64,000 bases of DNA, from positions 930,001-994,000 of the forward strand of contig CAWFPS010000003.1 of the NCBI GenBank assembly GCA_963817905.1. Direction: 5' to 3'. The notes below the pieces were generated by a model. That model was not told the DNA's origin and did not search any database. It saw nothing but the letters and a program-made list of their open reading frames with translations. Of this stretch, positions 41,963-49,944 are shown in pieces. Position 1 is the stretch's first letter; each line of letters begins with the position of its first letter. A program made the position numbers and the translations under genes. Source of the DNA: VRUE01 sp963817905. Its GTDB lineage: Bacteria > Actinomycetota > Thermoleophilia > Solirubrobacterales > 70-9.

Positions 41963-42902
41963 GCCCAGACACCTCAGCGGCTACAGCCGGGAGGAGACCG
42001 AACAGGTCGAGGCGGCATGCCTCACCGTCGCCGTGACGCTCGGCGCCCTGATGGATCGCCTCTGCATCGTCGGCGGACTGGTGCCGAGCCTCCTGATCGA
42101 CCGCGAGCTCGGCCCCGACCCCGAGACGGGCACCGGCCACCCCGGTACGAACGATCTCGACATCGGCCTGGCGATCGCCCTGCTCGATGACAAGCAGTAC
42201 ACGGAGATCGGCGAGCGACTGCGGCGAGAGGGCTTCGGACCCGACCACAACGAGCAGGGGAATCCGACCCCGCAGCGCTGGAAGCTCGACGACCTCGACG
42301 TCACGATCGACTTCTTGCTGCCGCCGATCCCGGGCGCCGAACGGGGCGGCAGCATCCAGCCCCTGGAAGGCGACCTCGCCGCGCTGATCGCGCCCGGCCT
42401 GGAACTCGCCGCATACGAGCGCCACGAGATCGACATCGCAGGCCACACCTTGAAGGGCGAGAAAGTGGAACGGGCGGTGCCGGTCTGCGGACCGGCCACC
42501 TTCGTCGTCCTCAAGGCGCTCGCTTTCGGCGACCGCGCCGAGCCGAAGGATGCCTTCGACCTCATCTACGTGCTGAGACGATGGCCCGGAGGCGTCGCAG
42601 ACATAGCCAAGTGTCTGGAGCAACATGCCGAGAGCAACAGCAAAGTTGTCGAACACGCCCTCGATCGCCTCGCCCGAGACTTCGCCGACCCGGAGACCAT
42701 CGGCCCCCGACGGGTCGCCGAGTTCGAAGGGGAGACCGGAAAGGACTCGGACGCCATCGCCGCCGACGCCCACGGGAATGTCGACGACCTGCTGAAGACC
42801 TGCGCTCAATCGGGCCTCCAGCGCCCCTCCAAGCGCACCCGTCGCGAGAAGCTCAAAGAAGTGACCCGGCTGTCGGAGGAATTCAAGGGCGGCTACCGCT
42901 GA
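41946..42902 (+). CDS. abiEii: AbiEii-family nucleotidyltransferase toxin
   Basis: 318 residues from the ATG at 41946, which overlaps abiEi. Nucleotidyltransferase motifs are visible. The GG loop is CIVGGLVPSLL (G43-G44), the metal pair is NDLDIGLAI (D70, D72), and the third acidic residue is D122 in DVTIDFLLP. The AbiEii-specific basic/acidic helix is LKALAFGDRAEPKDAFDLIYVL (K190, K201, D202). The C-terminal part is helical. AbiEii toxins bind GTP and stop growth, giving abortive infection; homologous enzymes modify tRNA. Target here unknown. All key residues are intact, so the module looks functional. Confidence 0.87.
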   Translation: MAALDKPRHLSGYSREETEQVEAACLTVAVTLGALMDRLCIVGGLVPSLLIDRELGPDPETGTGHPGTNDLDIGLAIALLDDKQYTEIGERLRREGFGPDHNEQGNPTPQRWKLDDLDVTIDFLLPPIPGAERGGSIQPLEGDLAALIAPGLELAAYERHEIDIAGHTLKGEKVERAVPVCGPATFVVLKALAFGDRAEPKDAFDLIYVLRRWPGGVADIAKCLEQHAESNSKVVEHALDRLARDFADPETIGPRRVAEFEGETGKDSDAIAADAHGNVDDLLKTCAQSGLQRPSKRTRREKLKEVTRLSEEFKGGYR

Positions 42903-42985
42903 TGCGCCGCCCCAGCCACCTTGAGCGTGAGTCATTCGGAGCCGGCTACGGCTGAGTACAGACTCGACGAGCTCAGAGAACTCCG

Positions 42986-43029
42986 AATGGCGAGGGTGGG
43001 AATCGAACCCACGACACCACGATTTTCAG
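42986..43029 (+). repeat. Right attachment-like site inside tRNA-Phe
   Basis: The second exact copy of the 44-bp repeat. It forms the 3' half of the intact tRNA-Phe gene plus two bases beyond its 3' end. Repeats that run from the anticodon loop to the tRNA end are typical of tyrosine-integrase attachment sites. Confidence 0.8.
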
Positions 43030-43060
43030 TCGTGTGCTCTACCAACTGAGCTACCTCGCC
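42988..43060 (-). tRNA. tRNA-Phe (GAA)
   Basis: 73 nt on the minus strand with a GGCGAGG acceptor stem pairing at both ends, a D-arm (GCTCAGTTGGTAGAGC), an anticodon loop CTGAAAA with anticodon GAA, and a T-arm GTGGGTTCGATTCCCAC. The discriminator base is A and CCA is not encoded. The 3' half is duplicated at 40588, making this the probable integration target of the abiE island. Confidence 0.97.
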
Positions 43061-43134
43061 TGGGGCTGCGCGGTGGGACGCGCTGGGGCGAAGGCTAGCG
43101 ACCGGGGGGCGATGGGGCTGATTGCATTCGGTCG

Positions 43135-44277
43135 ATGAAATGGATGCGGGGAGCCGCCGTGACCGCGCTGCTGCTCGCCGTCGGCGTGGGGCTCACTTCC
43201 GGGGGGTCGCGGACGGACTCGGTCCGGCACCGCTACATCGAAGGCGCCAATGCGCTGCGCACTGTTGCCAGGTTCGGGACGGCGCGGCGAGTGACCGTGC
43301 GCTCGCTGGGGAAGCCCGTCGTCGTCCGGGGCGATCCGGGCTGGCTCGCAGCGGCCCGGCCGTTGGGTGGCGCGGCGCCGGAGTGGGCGCGGCGGATGTA
43401 CCGGCGCTCGCTCCTGGTCCTGCATGCGCTCACCGATCCACGCACCGGTGCGGTCATCGCGGGCGCTCGCGAGGGCTGGGAATACGTCTGGCCGCGCGAC
43501 GCAGGCAGCGTCGCCCTGGCCCTCGCCTCGGCCGGTTACCGCGGTGAGGCCCGGCACGTCGTGCGCTTTCTGCTGGGCCTGGATCTCGGGGCCGCGGCGA
43601 GGTTTCACGCCGATGGCAGCCCAGTCGAGGGCCGAACCGCCCAGGGGGATGCGGTCGGCTGGGTCGCTGCGGCCGCGCGAGCTGTCGACATCCGGGTCGC
43701 AGTTCCTTCCCAACCCTGGCATGACCGCGCCGACTACCAAGAGGGCGGCGCCAGCGACTACCTCGCCAACGCGATGGCCTCTACCGCCGCCGAAGGGCCG
43801 ACGATGCCTGCATACGGCACGAAATCGTTTCGCCGGCGGGGGAAACGGAACTGGGCGGCGTTCGACGGGCCCGATGGCTCTCTGGTGCGACGGGCCCGGG
43901 ACCCCGGCTCGGGCCTTGACTCGGCGGCAGCCTGGGCGGTGCGGCCGTTTCCCCAGCCAGCGCTCTACCCACGCGTGCGCCGCACGCTGCTGCAGCTGGC
44001 GGCAACAAGCGGGCGCTTCGGGATTGTCCCCTCCGAAGACTGGGACGGCGGCGTCGATCCCTGGACCGCGCCAACGGCCTGGACCGCATGGAGTCTCGCC
44101 GCGCTAGGCGAGCGAAAGGCCGCGCTCCATCTCATCGCCGAGCTGCGCCGCGCCGCAACCCCGGCCGATCTGCTCCCCGAGCGGGTCGACGCCCACACCG
44201 GCGTCCCCACCTCGACCACACCGCTCGCCTGGTCACACGCCTTCGCCATCCTCGCCCTGCGCCAGCTCTGGCCGTGA
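43135..44277 (+). CDS. Secreted GH15-like (alpha/alpha-barrel) protein
   Basis: 380 residues with a short signal peptide (hydrophobic residues about 8-22). WEYVWPRDAGSVALALASAGY at about 114-134 is the glucoamylase/trehalase-like WPRD motif with its substrate-binding Arg-Asp. It is followed by FHADGSPVEG, DSAAAWAVRPF, RFGIVPSEDWDGG (acidic candidates) and a terminal TPLAWSHAFAILALRQL, all as in GH15 alpha/alpha-barrels. It is shorter than typical glucoamylases, so the substrate and even activity are uncertain. It probably hydrolyses an external alpha-glucan-like glycan. It starts 75 bp from tRNA-Phe. Confidence 0.75.
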   Translation: MKWMRGAAVTALLLAVGVGLTSGGSRTDSVRHRYIEGANALRTVARFGTARRVTVRSLGKPVVVRGDPGWLAAARPLGGAAPEWARRMYRRSLLVLHALTDPRTGAVIAGAREGWEYVWPRDAGSVALALASAGYRGEARHVVRFLLGLDLGAAARFHADGSPVEGRTAQGDAVGWVAAAARAVDIRVAVPSQPWHDRADYQEGGASDYLANAMASTAAEGPTMPAYGTKSFRRRGKRNWAAFDGPDGSLVRRARDPGSGLDSAAAWAVRPFPQPALYPRVRRTLLQLAATSGRFGIVPSEDWDGGVDPWTAPTAWTAWSLAALGERKAALHLIAELRRAATPADLLPERVDAHTGVPTSTTPLAWSHAFAILALRQLWP

Positions 44278-44324
44278 ACTGCATCAACTTCTCCTCCCAG
44301 TGGATAGACAAGTTGATGCAGTTC
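44276..44324. terminator. 15-bp perfect inverted repeat between convergent genes
   Basis: GAACTGCATCAACTT (44276-44290) and AAGTTGATGCAGTTC (44310-44324) are exact inverse copies around a 19-base loop, starting at the stop codon of the GH15-like gene. The convergent methyltransferase ends at 44384. A bidirectional transcription stop is plausible. There is no U-tract, so it may instead belong to the same class as the other long hairpins here. Confidence 0.5.
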
Positions 44325-44383
44325 GCCCGAGGCAGGACGCCGCCGCGACGTCAATGGTCGGATGGCCAGGGTGCGGAACGGGG

Positions 44384-45148
44384 TCAGGCTGGGCGGCGCC
44401 AGCGACAGAGCCAGTAGCGCTGCAGGAGTCGCTTGCCGTCCTTGCCGTCGACAACGCGGAAGCTCTCGGCGCTGCTCGGCTGCTCGTCGAGCAGGTTGGC
44501 GACCAGCCCGGCAGCGGCGGGGCCAGCGGAACCCCGTGCGAGCCAGTCGTCGAAGTCGATGTCGACCGGCACCAGCTCCTCGTGCTCGGCGACGAGACCT
44601 GCTGCGTCGCCCATCCGCCGCAGACTCTCCGGCGCGTGGCAAGCCCAATGCGAGGGGTCGCGCAGCCGCTCGATCTCCTCGCGCCAAGCCGCCGCCCCGG
44701 CGTCGATATCCGCGGCAATGTCACTGAGCAGAACCCAGCCGCCCGGTCGGACCACGCGAGCCATCTCTGCCACAACCCTTCCCGGGGCCGGAATGTGATG
44801 CAGGCTAAGGCGGGTGATGGCGCCGTCGAACGCGCCGTCCGCCAGGTCGAGTGCCGTCGCGTCGCCGAGGGCGAAGCTGGTGTTGTCGATCCCATCCTCG
44901 CCCGCTCGGCGCTCGGCCTCCTCGATCATCGCGGGCGTCAGGTCGACGCCGCTCACCGAGCCCACTCGGCTCGCCATCGCCCGCGAGATCACACCCGGGC
45001 CACAGGCGACATCGATCCAGCGGGAGCCGGTGTCCTCCGGCACAAGCTCGATCAGCGCACCGAGCGTCTGCGCCGATGTCATCGCTTGCGAATCGCCGAA
45101 CGAGCGCGACTGGCGGGTGAACTCCTCGCGGATCGAGTCCTCGTACAT
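44384..45148 (-). CDS. Class I SAM-dependent methyltransferase
   Basis: 254 residues. It starts MYEDSIREEFTRQSRSFGDSQAM, a segment common before UbiE-like cores. Motif I is WIDVACGPGVISRAMA at about 44-59, then GVDLTPAMIEEAERRA, FALGDATALDLADGAFDGAITRLSLHHI and VRPGGWVLLSDIAA. The C-terminal half fits small-molecule methyltransferases. Substrate unknown. It lies 13 bp downstream of the TIGR00725/SLOG gene on the same strand, which may be coincidence. Confidence 0.87.
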   Translation of the reverse strand: MYEDSIREEFTRQSRSFGDSQAMTSAQTLGALIELVPEDTGSRWIDVACGPGVISRAMASRVGSVSGVDLTPAMIEEAERRAGEDGIDNTSFALGDATALDLADGAFDGAITRLSLHHIPAPGRVVAEMARVVRPGGWVLLSDIAADIDAGAAAWREEIERLRDPSHWACHAPESLRRMGDAAGLVAEHEELVPVDIDFDDWLARGSAGPAAAGLVANLLDEQPSSAESFRVVDGKDGKRLLQRYWLCRWRRPA

Positions 45149-45161
45149 CGCGGCAGCGTAG

Positions 45162-45629
45162 CTACAGGGCTTCGAGGGCGAGATCTACGGCCTCGCGGGC
45201 AGAGTCGGCGTGGATGACGCCCGGCGCTCCCTCCATCCGCTCGCGCCCGTTCAGCTCCCAACTGCGCAGGGCGATCACGGGGCGGCCGATGGCGCGAGCG
45301 AGGCCGATCTCCGAGAGCGTCCCCCACTCGCCACCGATCGCGATCACGACCTCGCCGGAGGAGACGACCGCGAGGTTGCGAGCGTGGCCGATTCCGGTCG
45401 CGACGACGTGGGTACAGAACTCGTTCGCTTCGCCGACCTCGTGACCGGGGACGATGCCGATCGCCTCCCCGCCAGCCTCACGCGCCCCCCGGCACGCAGC
45501 CTCCATCACTCCGCCCATGCCACCGCAGACCAGCGTCACCCCCGCCTCGGCCAGCAACCGCCCGACCTCCTCGCCCAGCAGCACCGCCTCGGACCCCAGC
45601 TCAGCGCCGGAGGGACCGATGACGGCCAC
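45162..45629 (-). CDS. TIGR00725/SLOG-family Rossmann nucleotide-binding protein
   Basis: 155 residues from a GTG at 45629 (VAVIGPSGAELGSEAV). It has the phosphate-binding segment LVCGGMGGVMEAACRGAREAGGEAIGIVPG and IAIGGEWGTLSEIGLA, which define the TIGR00725/lysine-decarboxylase-like (LOG/SLOG) fold that binds nucleotides or related ligands. It is shorter than cytokinin LOG enzymes, and the function is unknown. A longer upstream frame (to 45998) runs antisense-like through the helicase end and was rejected. Confidence 0.82.
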   Translation of the reverse strand: MAVIGPSGAELGSEAVLLGEEVGRLLAEAGVTLVCGGMGGVMEAACRGAREAGGEAIGIVPGHEVGEANEFCTHVVATGIGHARNLAVVSSGEVVIAIGGEWGTLSEIGLARAIGRPVIALRSWELNGRERMEGAPGVIHADSAREAVDLALEAL

Positions 45630-45645
45630 CTGACGCGCCCGCTCG

Positions 45646-45714
45646 GACGGGAGGGGGTGGGGCTCGACGGAACCTCCCCGCAGTTCGTGACGGCGAGCCC
45701 CACCCCCTCCCGTC
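45646..45714. repeat. 21-bp perfect inverted repeat between helicase and SLOG genes
   Basis: Arms 45646-45666 and 45694-45714 are exact inverse copies (GACGGGAGGGGG... / ...CCCCCTCCCGTC) around a 27-base loop. The right end overlaps the helicase stop codon. It is one of the G-rich long hairpins of this region. A transcription-stop or repeat-element role is possible. Confidence 0.6.
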
Positions 45715-47986
45715 ACTGCGCCCCCCTCATCTGCCTCATCAGCTCCAAGGCACCCGCCTTGTGCAGCGGTTCGTTGAGGTTGCCGCACTTCGGGCTCTGC
45801 ACGCAGGATGGGCAACCCGACTCGCACGGGCACTCGGCGATCAGGCGCTCGGCGTCGCCGAGCAGGCGCTCGAACTGCTCGTAGCCGCGCAGGGCGATCC
45901 CAACCCCGCCCGGGTGGCCGTCGTAGATGAAGATCGTCGAGCGGCCGGTCTGGAAGTGGACGTTGGTCGAGAGGCCGCCGATGTCCCAGCGGTCGCACAT
46001 CGCGATCAGCGGCAGCACCGCGATCTGGCCGTGCTCGGTCGCATGCAGGGAGCCGAGCAGGACGTCGGGCGGCAGCGCCCCGCTGAGCCGCTCGGGCAGC
46101 ACGTACCAGAGCGCCTGGGTGGCGAACTGCTGCTCGGGCAGCTCCAGGGAGACGATGTCGAAGGGCTCCTGGTCGGAGATCGAGACCCGCTGGTAGGCGA
46201 TCACCTGCTCGCTGACCGAGACCTCGCCGAAGTGCAGCTCCACGCCCGAGGTCGTGCGCTGCTCGCGCACCCGCTCGATGTAGATCTCGGTCTCCTTCTT
46301 CGGTCGCGTGTACCAGTCGCCCTCGAAGCGGGAGACGACCGCCCGGCGCCCAGCGACGTCGAGCTGCTCGACCTCATAGGAGCGCCCCAGGTGGAGGTAG
46401 ATCGCGCCCGGGTGGATCGTGGTGAAGGCGCGCTCAGCCTCGACCAGGCCGAGCATCTCACCCGAGTCGCGCTCGATCACCGCGACCGAGTCCGAGGAGG
46501 CCGAGCGCAGCGGGATCTTCGCCGCGACGTAGCCGCTGTCGCTCGGCATCGTCCGCCCCCCCGCCCGGCGCAGATCCCCGGAAGCGATGAGACGATCGGC
46601 TCGCTCCCGCCAGCCCGGCCCGAAAACCTCCGCGTCCTTTTCCTCAAGCGGCAGCTCATACGCGGCCGCGATCATGTGCCGGGCCGCGATCTGCTCGCTT
46701 TCGTGGTCGAGGATCGCGGCCTCGACCGGCCGGCCGATGAACTCGTCGGGGTGGCGGCAGAAGAACTGGTCGAGCGCGTCCTGCCCAGCGACGTAGACGG
46801 CGAGCCCGCGCCGCCGCCGCCCCGCCCGTCCCCACATCTGTCGCAGGCTGGCAACCGTGCCGGGGAAGGTGACGCAGATCGCCGCGTCGAGCTCGCCGAT
46901 GTCGATGCCCAGCTCCAGCGCATCGGTGGCGACCACCGCGAGCAGCTCACCGTCGCTGAGGCGCTGCTCGATCTCCCGCCGCTGCTGGGCGGTGTAGCCG
47001 CCGCGGTAGGGCGCGATCCGCGCCGCCAGCTCGGGCTTGCCGCGCGCCTCCAGCGATTCGCGGGCGAAGCGCTGGATCAGCTCGATCCCGCGCCGGCTCT
47101 TGAGGAAGCAGATCGTCCGCACCCCGTGGGAGACCAGCTCGGCCAGCAGGTCCGCCGCCTCGCCGAGCGCCGAGCGCCGCGTCCCAGTCGCCTTGTCGAT
47201 CAGGGGTGGGTTCCACATCGCGATCTCGCGCCCGGCCCGCGGCGCGCCGTCGTCGTCGATCAGCTCGAAGGGCGTGCCGACCAGCTCCTCGGCGAGGCCG
47301 ACCGGGTTGGCGATCGTCGCCGAGGCGAGCAGGAAGCGCGGCTCGACCCCGTAGGCCCGCGCCACCCGGCGCAACCGCCGCAGCACGTTGGCGACATGGG
47401 AGCCGAAGACACCGCGGTAGGTGTGGGCCTCGTCGACCACGACCCAGCCCAGGTTGGCGAGGAAGTCGCCCCAGCTCTTGTGGTTGGGCAGAACCCCGAC
47501 GTGCAGCATGTCCGGGTTGGTGAGGACGAGGTTGCTGCGACGACGGATCGCGGGCCGCTCTTCGCGCGGGGTGTCGCCGTCGTAGATCGCCTCGCGCAGG
47601 TTGGGCGGGCGCAATGCCGCCAGGCTGCGCGCCTGGTCCTGTGCCAGCGCCTTGGTCGGGTAGAGGTAGAGGGCGCGCCGCTTGGCGTCGCGGGCGATCC
47701 CGTCGAGTACCGGCAGGTTGAAGGCGAGGCTCTTGCCCGAGGCGGTGCCGCTGGTGATCACCAGGTTGGAGACGGCTGCCGCTTCCAGCGCGGCCCGCTG
47801 GTGCGAGTAGAGCTTCTCGACCCCGGCCCGCTTCAGGGACTCAACAAAGCCGGAGTCGAGCGAGCGCGGCAGTGCAACGGTTTTCGCCTCCCGCGCCTCC
47901 TCACCCGACTCAGCGACGATCCGCCCATCCCGCCGCGCGGGATCGAGGGCGATCGCCCAAGGCGTCTCCAGCAACGAGCGAGTCAC
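45713..47986 (-). CDS. mrfA: MrfA-type DEAD/DEAH-box helicase with C-terminal DUF1998 Cys cluster
   Basis: 757 residues. Domain 1 carries the Walker A TSGTASGKSLAFN (K85), YLYPTKALAQDQ and the DEAH box VVVDEAHTYRG. Domain 2 has ATDALELGIDIGELDAAI and QMWGRAGRRRRG. The C-terminal DUF1998-type region ends with four cysteines in CPCESGCPSCVQSPKCGN at about 722-740. This layout matches the Bacillus YprA/MrfA helicase that removes mitomycin C damage together with the nuclease MrfB; no mrfB-like gene is seen nearby. It is a cytoplasmic DNA-repair ATPase. An equally long frame on the opposite strand is a codon-bias shadow. Confidence 0.9.
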   Translation of the reverse strand: MTRSLLETPWAIALDPARRDGRIVAESGEEAREAKTVALPRSLDSGFVESLKRAGVEKLYSHQRAALEAAAVSNLVITSGTASGKSLAFNLPVLDGIARDAKRRALYLYPTKALAQDQARSLAALRPPNLREAIYDGDTPREERPAIRRRSNLVLTNPDMLHVGVLPNHKSWGDFLANLGWVVVDEAHTYRGVFGSHVANVLRRLRRVARAYGVEPRFLLASATIANPVGLAEELVGTPFELIDDDGAPRAGREIAMWNPPLIDKATGTRRSALGEAADLLAELVSHGVRTICFLKSRRGIELIQRFARESLEARGKPELAARIAPYRGGYTAQQRREIEQRLSDGELLAVVATDALELGIDIGELDAAICVTFPGTVASLRQMWGRAGRRRRGLAVYVAGQDALDQFFCRHPDEFIGRPVEAAILDHESEQIAARHMIAAAYELPLEEKDAEVFGPGWRERADRLIASGDLRRAGGRTMPSDSGYVAAKIPLRSASSDSVAVIERDSGEMLGLVEAERAFTTIHPGAIYLHLGRSYEVEQLDVAGRRAVVSRFEGDWYTRPKKETEIYIERVREQRTTSGVELHFGEVSVSEQVIAYQRVSISDQEPFDIVSLELPEQQFATQALWYVLPERLSGALPPDVLLGSLHATEHGQIAVLPLIAMCDRWDIGGLSTNVHFQTGRSTIFIYDGHPGGVGIALRGYEQFERLLGDAERLIAECPCESGCPSCVQSPKCGNLNEPLHKAGALELMRQMRGAQ

Positions 47987-48888
47987 ACCGCCCCTCCCCG
48001 GGGTCGATGGGCCGATACGTCAAGGCTGCCTTGACGTATCGGCCCATCGGCACGCGTTTGGCGGCGGATGGCGGCGGAGACCCGCATCGCCTGCAGGGAG
48101 CTGCGGTCGTGGATGCGGAGGATGTCTGCGCCGCCCTGCACGGCCAGGGCGGCGGCGGCGACCGTGCCCCACTCGCGCTCCCCGGCGGGCCAGCGCCCCT
48201 CCCACGACCCGGCCAGCACGGCACCGATGAAGTCCTTGCGCGAGAGCGAGACGTAGAGCGGCAGCCCAAGCGCGCCCAGCTCGGGCAGGCGCCGCAGGAT
48301 CTCCAGATCCTGCTCAGTGTTGAGGTCGAAGTCGAGTCCGGGGTCGATGGCGATCTGCTCCTCGGACACCCCAAGCCCCCGGGCCAGCTCGACTCTCCCC
48401 CCCAGCCACTCGATCATCTGTCGAACCACGTCGCCGTACACGGGCGCCGGCCGGTCGACCCGCGGCGGTCCCTCGATGTGCATCAGCACGTAGCCGCAGC
48501 CGCGATCGGCCACCAGCTCGAACATCTCCTCCGCACCGCCAGAGATGTCGTTGATCGCGACCGCGCCGGCATCCAGCGCCGCCCGCGCCACCTCGACCGA
48601 GAAGGTGTCGGCCGAGACCGGCACCCCGGACCCGGCCAGTCCCTCGATCGCCGGCACCAGCGCCGCGGCCTCCACCTCGGCCGGGACCGGCGGCCCCGCT
48701 TTGGCCGCCACGGCCCCCACGTCGAGCATCTCGAACCCGCCCTCGACCAGCGCCAGGCCATCGGCGATCGCCCGCTCCGGCGTAACACTCCGGGCCCCCT
48801 CGAACATCGAGTCAGCAGTCACGTTGACGATCCCCGCAGCCACCGGCCTCCCAAAGCTCAGCTCACGGTCGCCCAGTCGCCAGATCAT
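47983..48888 (-). CDS. folP: Dihydropteroate synthase-like protein with repeat-derived tail
   Basis: 301 residues from the ATG at 48888. The pterin-binding barrel is recognisable: AGIVNVTADSMFEGA, SADTFSVEVARAALDAGAVAINDISGG, MHIEGPP, IDPGLDFDLNTEQDLEILRRL, VSLSRKDFIGAVLAGS (conserved SRK) and GADILRIHDRSS. Some positions differ from standard FolP (VNVTADS rather than LNVTPDS), so a divergent or second paralogue is possible. The last 20 or so residues (ADGPIRQGSLDVSAHRPRGG) are encoded by an inverted repeat and look like a recent extension. It ends with a 4-bp overlap of the helicase start. Confidence 0.78.
   Translation of the reverse strand: MIWRLGDRELSFGRPVAAGIVNVTADSMFEGARSVTPERAIADGLALVEGGFEMLDVGAVAAKAGPPVPAEVEAAALVPAIEGLAGSGVPVSADTFSVEVARAALDAGAVAINDISGGAEEMFELVADRGCGYVLMHIEGPPRVDRPAPVYGDVVRQMIEWLGGRVELARGLGVSEEQIAIDPGLDFDLNTEQDLEILRRLPELGALGLPLYVSLSRKDFIGAVLAGSWEGRWPAGEREWGTVAAAALAVQGGADILRIHDRSSLQAMRVSAAIRRQTRADGPIRQGSLDVSAHRPRGGAV
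48005..48049. repeat. Dispersed palindrome copy 1 (at folP 3' end)
   Basis: Arms 48005-48025 and 48029-48049 are perfect 21-bp inverse copies with a 3-base loop (CGATGGGCCGATACGTCAAGG). The same arm sequence recurs at 49866-49886, so this is a mobile or duplicated palindromic unit. It lies inside the folP reading frame and codes for its unusual C-terminus. Confidence 0.8.
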
Positions 48889-48920
48889 TGAGCCGCTCCT
48901 TGAGCCAGAGGTCCGTGGCA

Positions 48921-48995
48921 GGGGACGGGAGGACCCTGTCCCGGACACTCAAGCGCGGCAAAGCCGCGCGTCCGGGACAGGGCCCTTCCGTCCCC
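48921..48995. repeat. Nested long hairpin between folP and HAD genes
   Basis: The outer arms (48921-48946 and 48970-48995, two mismatches) enclose an inner stem GCGCGGC (48953-48959) and GCCGCGC (48963-48969). CACTCAAGCGCGGC at 48946-48959 recurs, inverted, at 63065-63078. It lies between the divergent folP and HAD genes, so it is not a simple terminator. Confidence 0.7.
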
Positions 48996-49043
48996 CCATC
49001 CAGGTTCGCTCTCGCTCATCCGGCTACCGTAGCGACCGCACCC

Positions 49044-49856
49044 ATGGCACTGCGATGCGTCTACACCGACCTCGACGGCACCCTGCTCGGCAAAGGCTCC
49101 TCGCTCTTCCGCGACGCCGAGGGCGGCTTCTCGCTGGCCCAGGCGCGCGGGCTGGAGGCCTGCCACCGGGCCGGAGCCGAGGTCGTGATCATGTCGGGAC
49201 GGCGGGAGCCGCAGGTCCACGAGGCCGCACGGCTGATGGGCCAGGCCTCCTACATCTACGAGGCCGGCTGCGCCTTCGCGATCGAGGGCGAGACGACACT
49301 GCTGACCGGCGAGATGGTCCCCGACTCCGACGGCACCGTCTACGAGAAGATCGAGCAGCGCGGCATCCCGAAGCTGCTCTTCGCCCACTTCGAGGGGCGG
49401 CTCGAGTACCACGCCCCCTGGCACCACGGACGCGTCCTCTCCCACCTCTTCCGCGGCAAGGTCGACGTCGCCGCGGCCAACGACCTGCTCGAGGCCGAGG
49501 GCCACGGCGACCTGCGCCTGCTCGACAACGGCGCGATCGGCCGCGAGATGCCCGCCGTCGATGGCCCCACCCACGCCTACCACCTGGTCCCCAAGCAGGT
49601 CAGCAAGGCCGGCGCCGTTGCCGCCCACGCCCGCGCCCGCGGCTATGACCCGGCCGACTGCATCGCCGTCGGAGACTCGGTCGAGGACCTCGAAGTGGCC
49701 GCCGCGGTCGGCCGCTTCTTCGTCGTCGCCAACGGCCCCGAGCGCGACCCGGGCCTGCGCGCCTCGCTCGGCGCCTGGCCCAACGCAACCGTCACCGAGG
49801 GCGCGATGGGCGACGGCTTCTACGAGGCCGTGGTCACCACCCTCATGGCCCGGTAA
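49044..49856 (+). CDS. HAD-superfamily (Cof/IIB-type) phosphatase
   Basis: 270 residues from the ATG at 49044. The nucleophile motif is VYTDLDGTLLGKG (D9, D11). VIMSGRREPQV carries motif II, KQVSKAGAV the motif III Lys, and CIAVGDSVEDLEVAAAVGRFFVVANGP the acidic motif IV. The mid-protein cap region fits type IIB HAD phosphatases such as sugar or mannosyl-phosphate phosphatases. The substrate is unknown. It stands between two palindromic repeats. Confidence 0.88.
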   Translation: MALRCVYTDLDGTLLGKGSSLFRDAEGGFSLAQARGLEACHRAGAEVVIMSGRREPQVHEAARLMGQASYIYEAGCAFAIEGETTLLTGEMVPDSDGTVYEKIEQRGIPKLLFAHFEGRLEYHAPWHHGRVLSHLFRGKVDVAAANDLLEAEGHGDLRLLDNGAIGREMPAVDGPTHAYHLVPKQVSKAGAVAAHARARGYDPADCIAVGDSVEDLEVAAAVGRFFVVANGPERDPGLRASLGAWPNATVTEGAMGDGFYEAVVTTLMAR

Positions 49857-49860
49857 GAGA

Positions 49861-49915
49861 GGGGCCGATGGGCCGATACGTCAAGGCCACCTTGACGTAT
49901 CGGCCCATCGGCCCC
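49861..49915. repeat. Dispersed palindrome copy 2
   Basis: 26-bp perfect arms at 49861-49886 and 49890-49915 with a CCA loop. The inner 21 bp of each arm are identical to the palindrome at 48005-48049. It lies between the HAD stop and the DtxR/MntR start. It could end HAD transcription but is more likely the same repeat family as copy 1. Confidence 0.8.
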
Positions 49916-49944
49916 GGGTGGGCGCGCAAGTAGTATCGGGGCAG

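Larger units (their letters stand above)
40588..43029. mobile_element. 2.4-kb tRNA-Phe-associated island carrying an AbiE toxin-antitoxin operon
   Basis: The segment is bounded by a perfect 44-bp direct repeat of the tRNA-Phe 3' half (40588-40631 and 42986-43029). The right copy lies within the complete tRNA gene, and the left copy is a fragment. Between them are only two genes, abiEi and abiEii, and their promoter. There is no integrase, recombinase or replication gene, so it is either a non-autonomous element moved in trans or a remnant. Copy-to-copy distance is 2398 bp. The orientation fits insertion at the 3' end of the minus-strand tRNA. Confidence 0.75.

Noticed and set aside
40588..43029. 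An integrase or excisionase gene inside the tRNA-bounded island
   Set aside because: All frames longer than about 60 residues in the interval are accounted for by abiEi, abiEii or their shadows. None shows a tyrosine-recombinase RHRY pattern.
45761..48034. A 757-residue open frame on the plus strand opposite the helicase
   Set aside because: It mirrors the helicase codon for codon, is dominated by Arg/Asp/Gly/Pro runs and has no recognisable motif. It is a GC-bias shadow.
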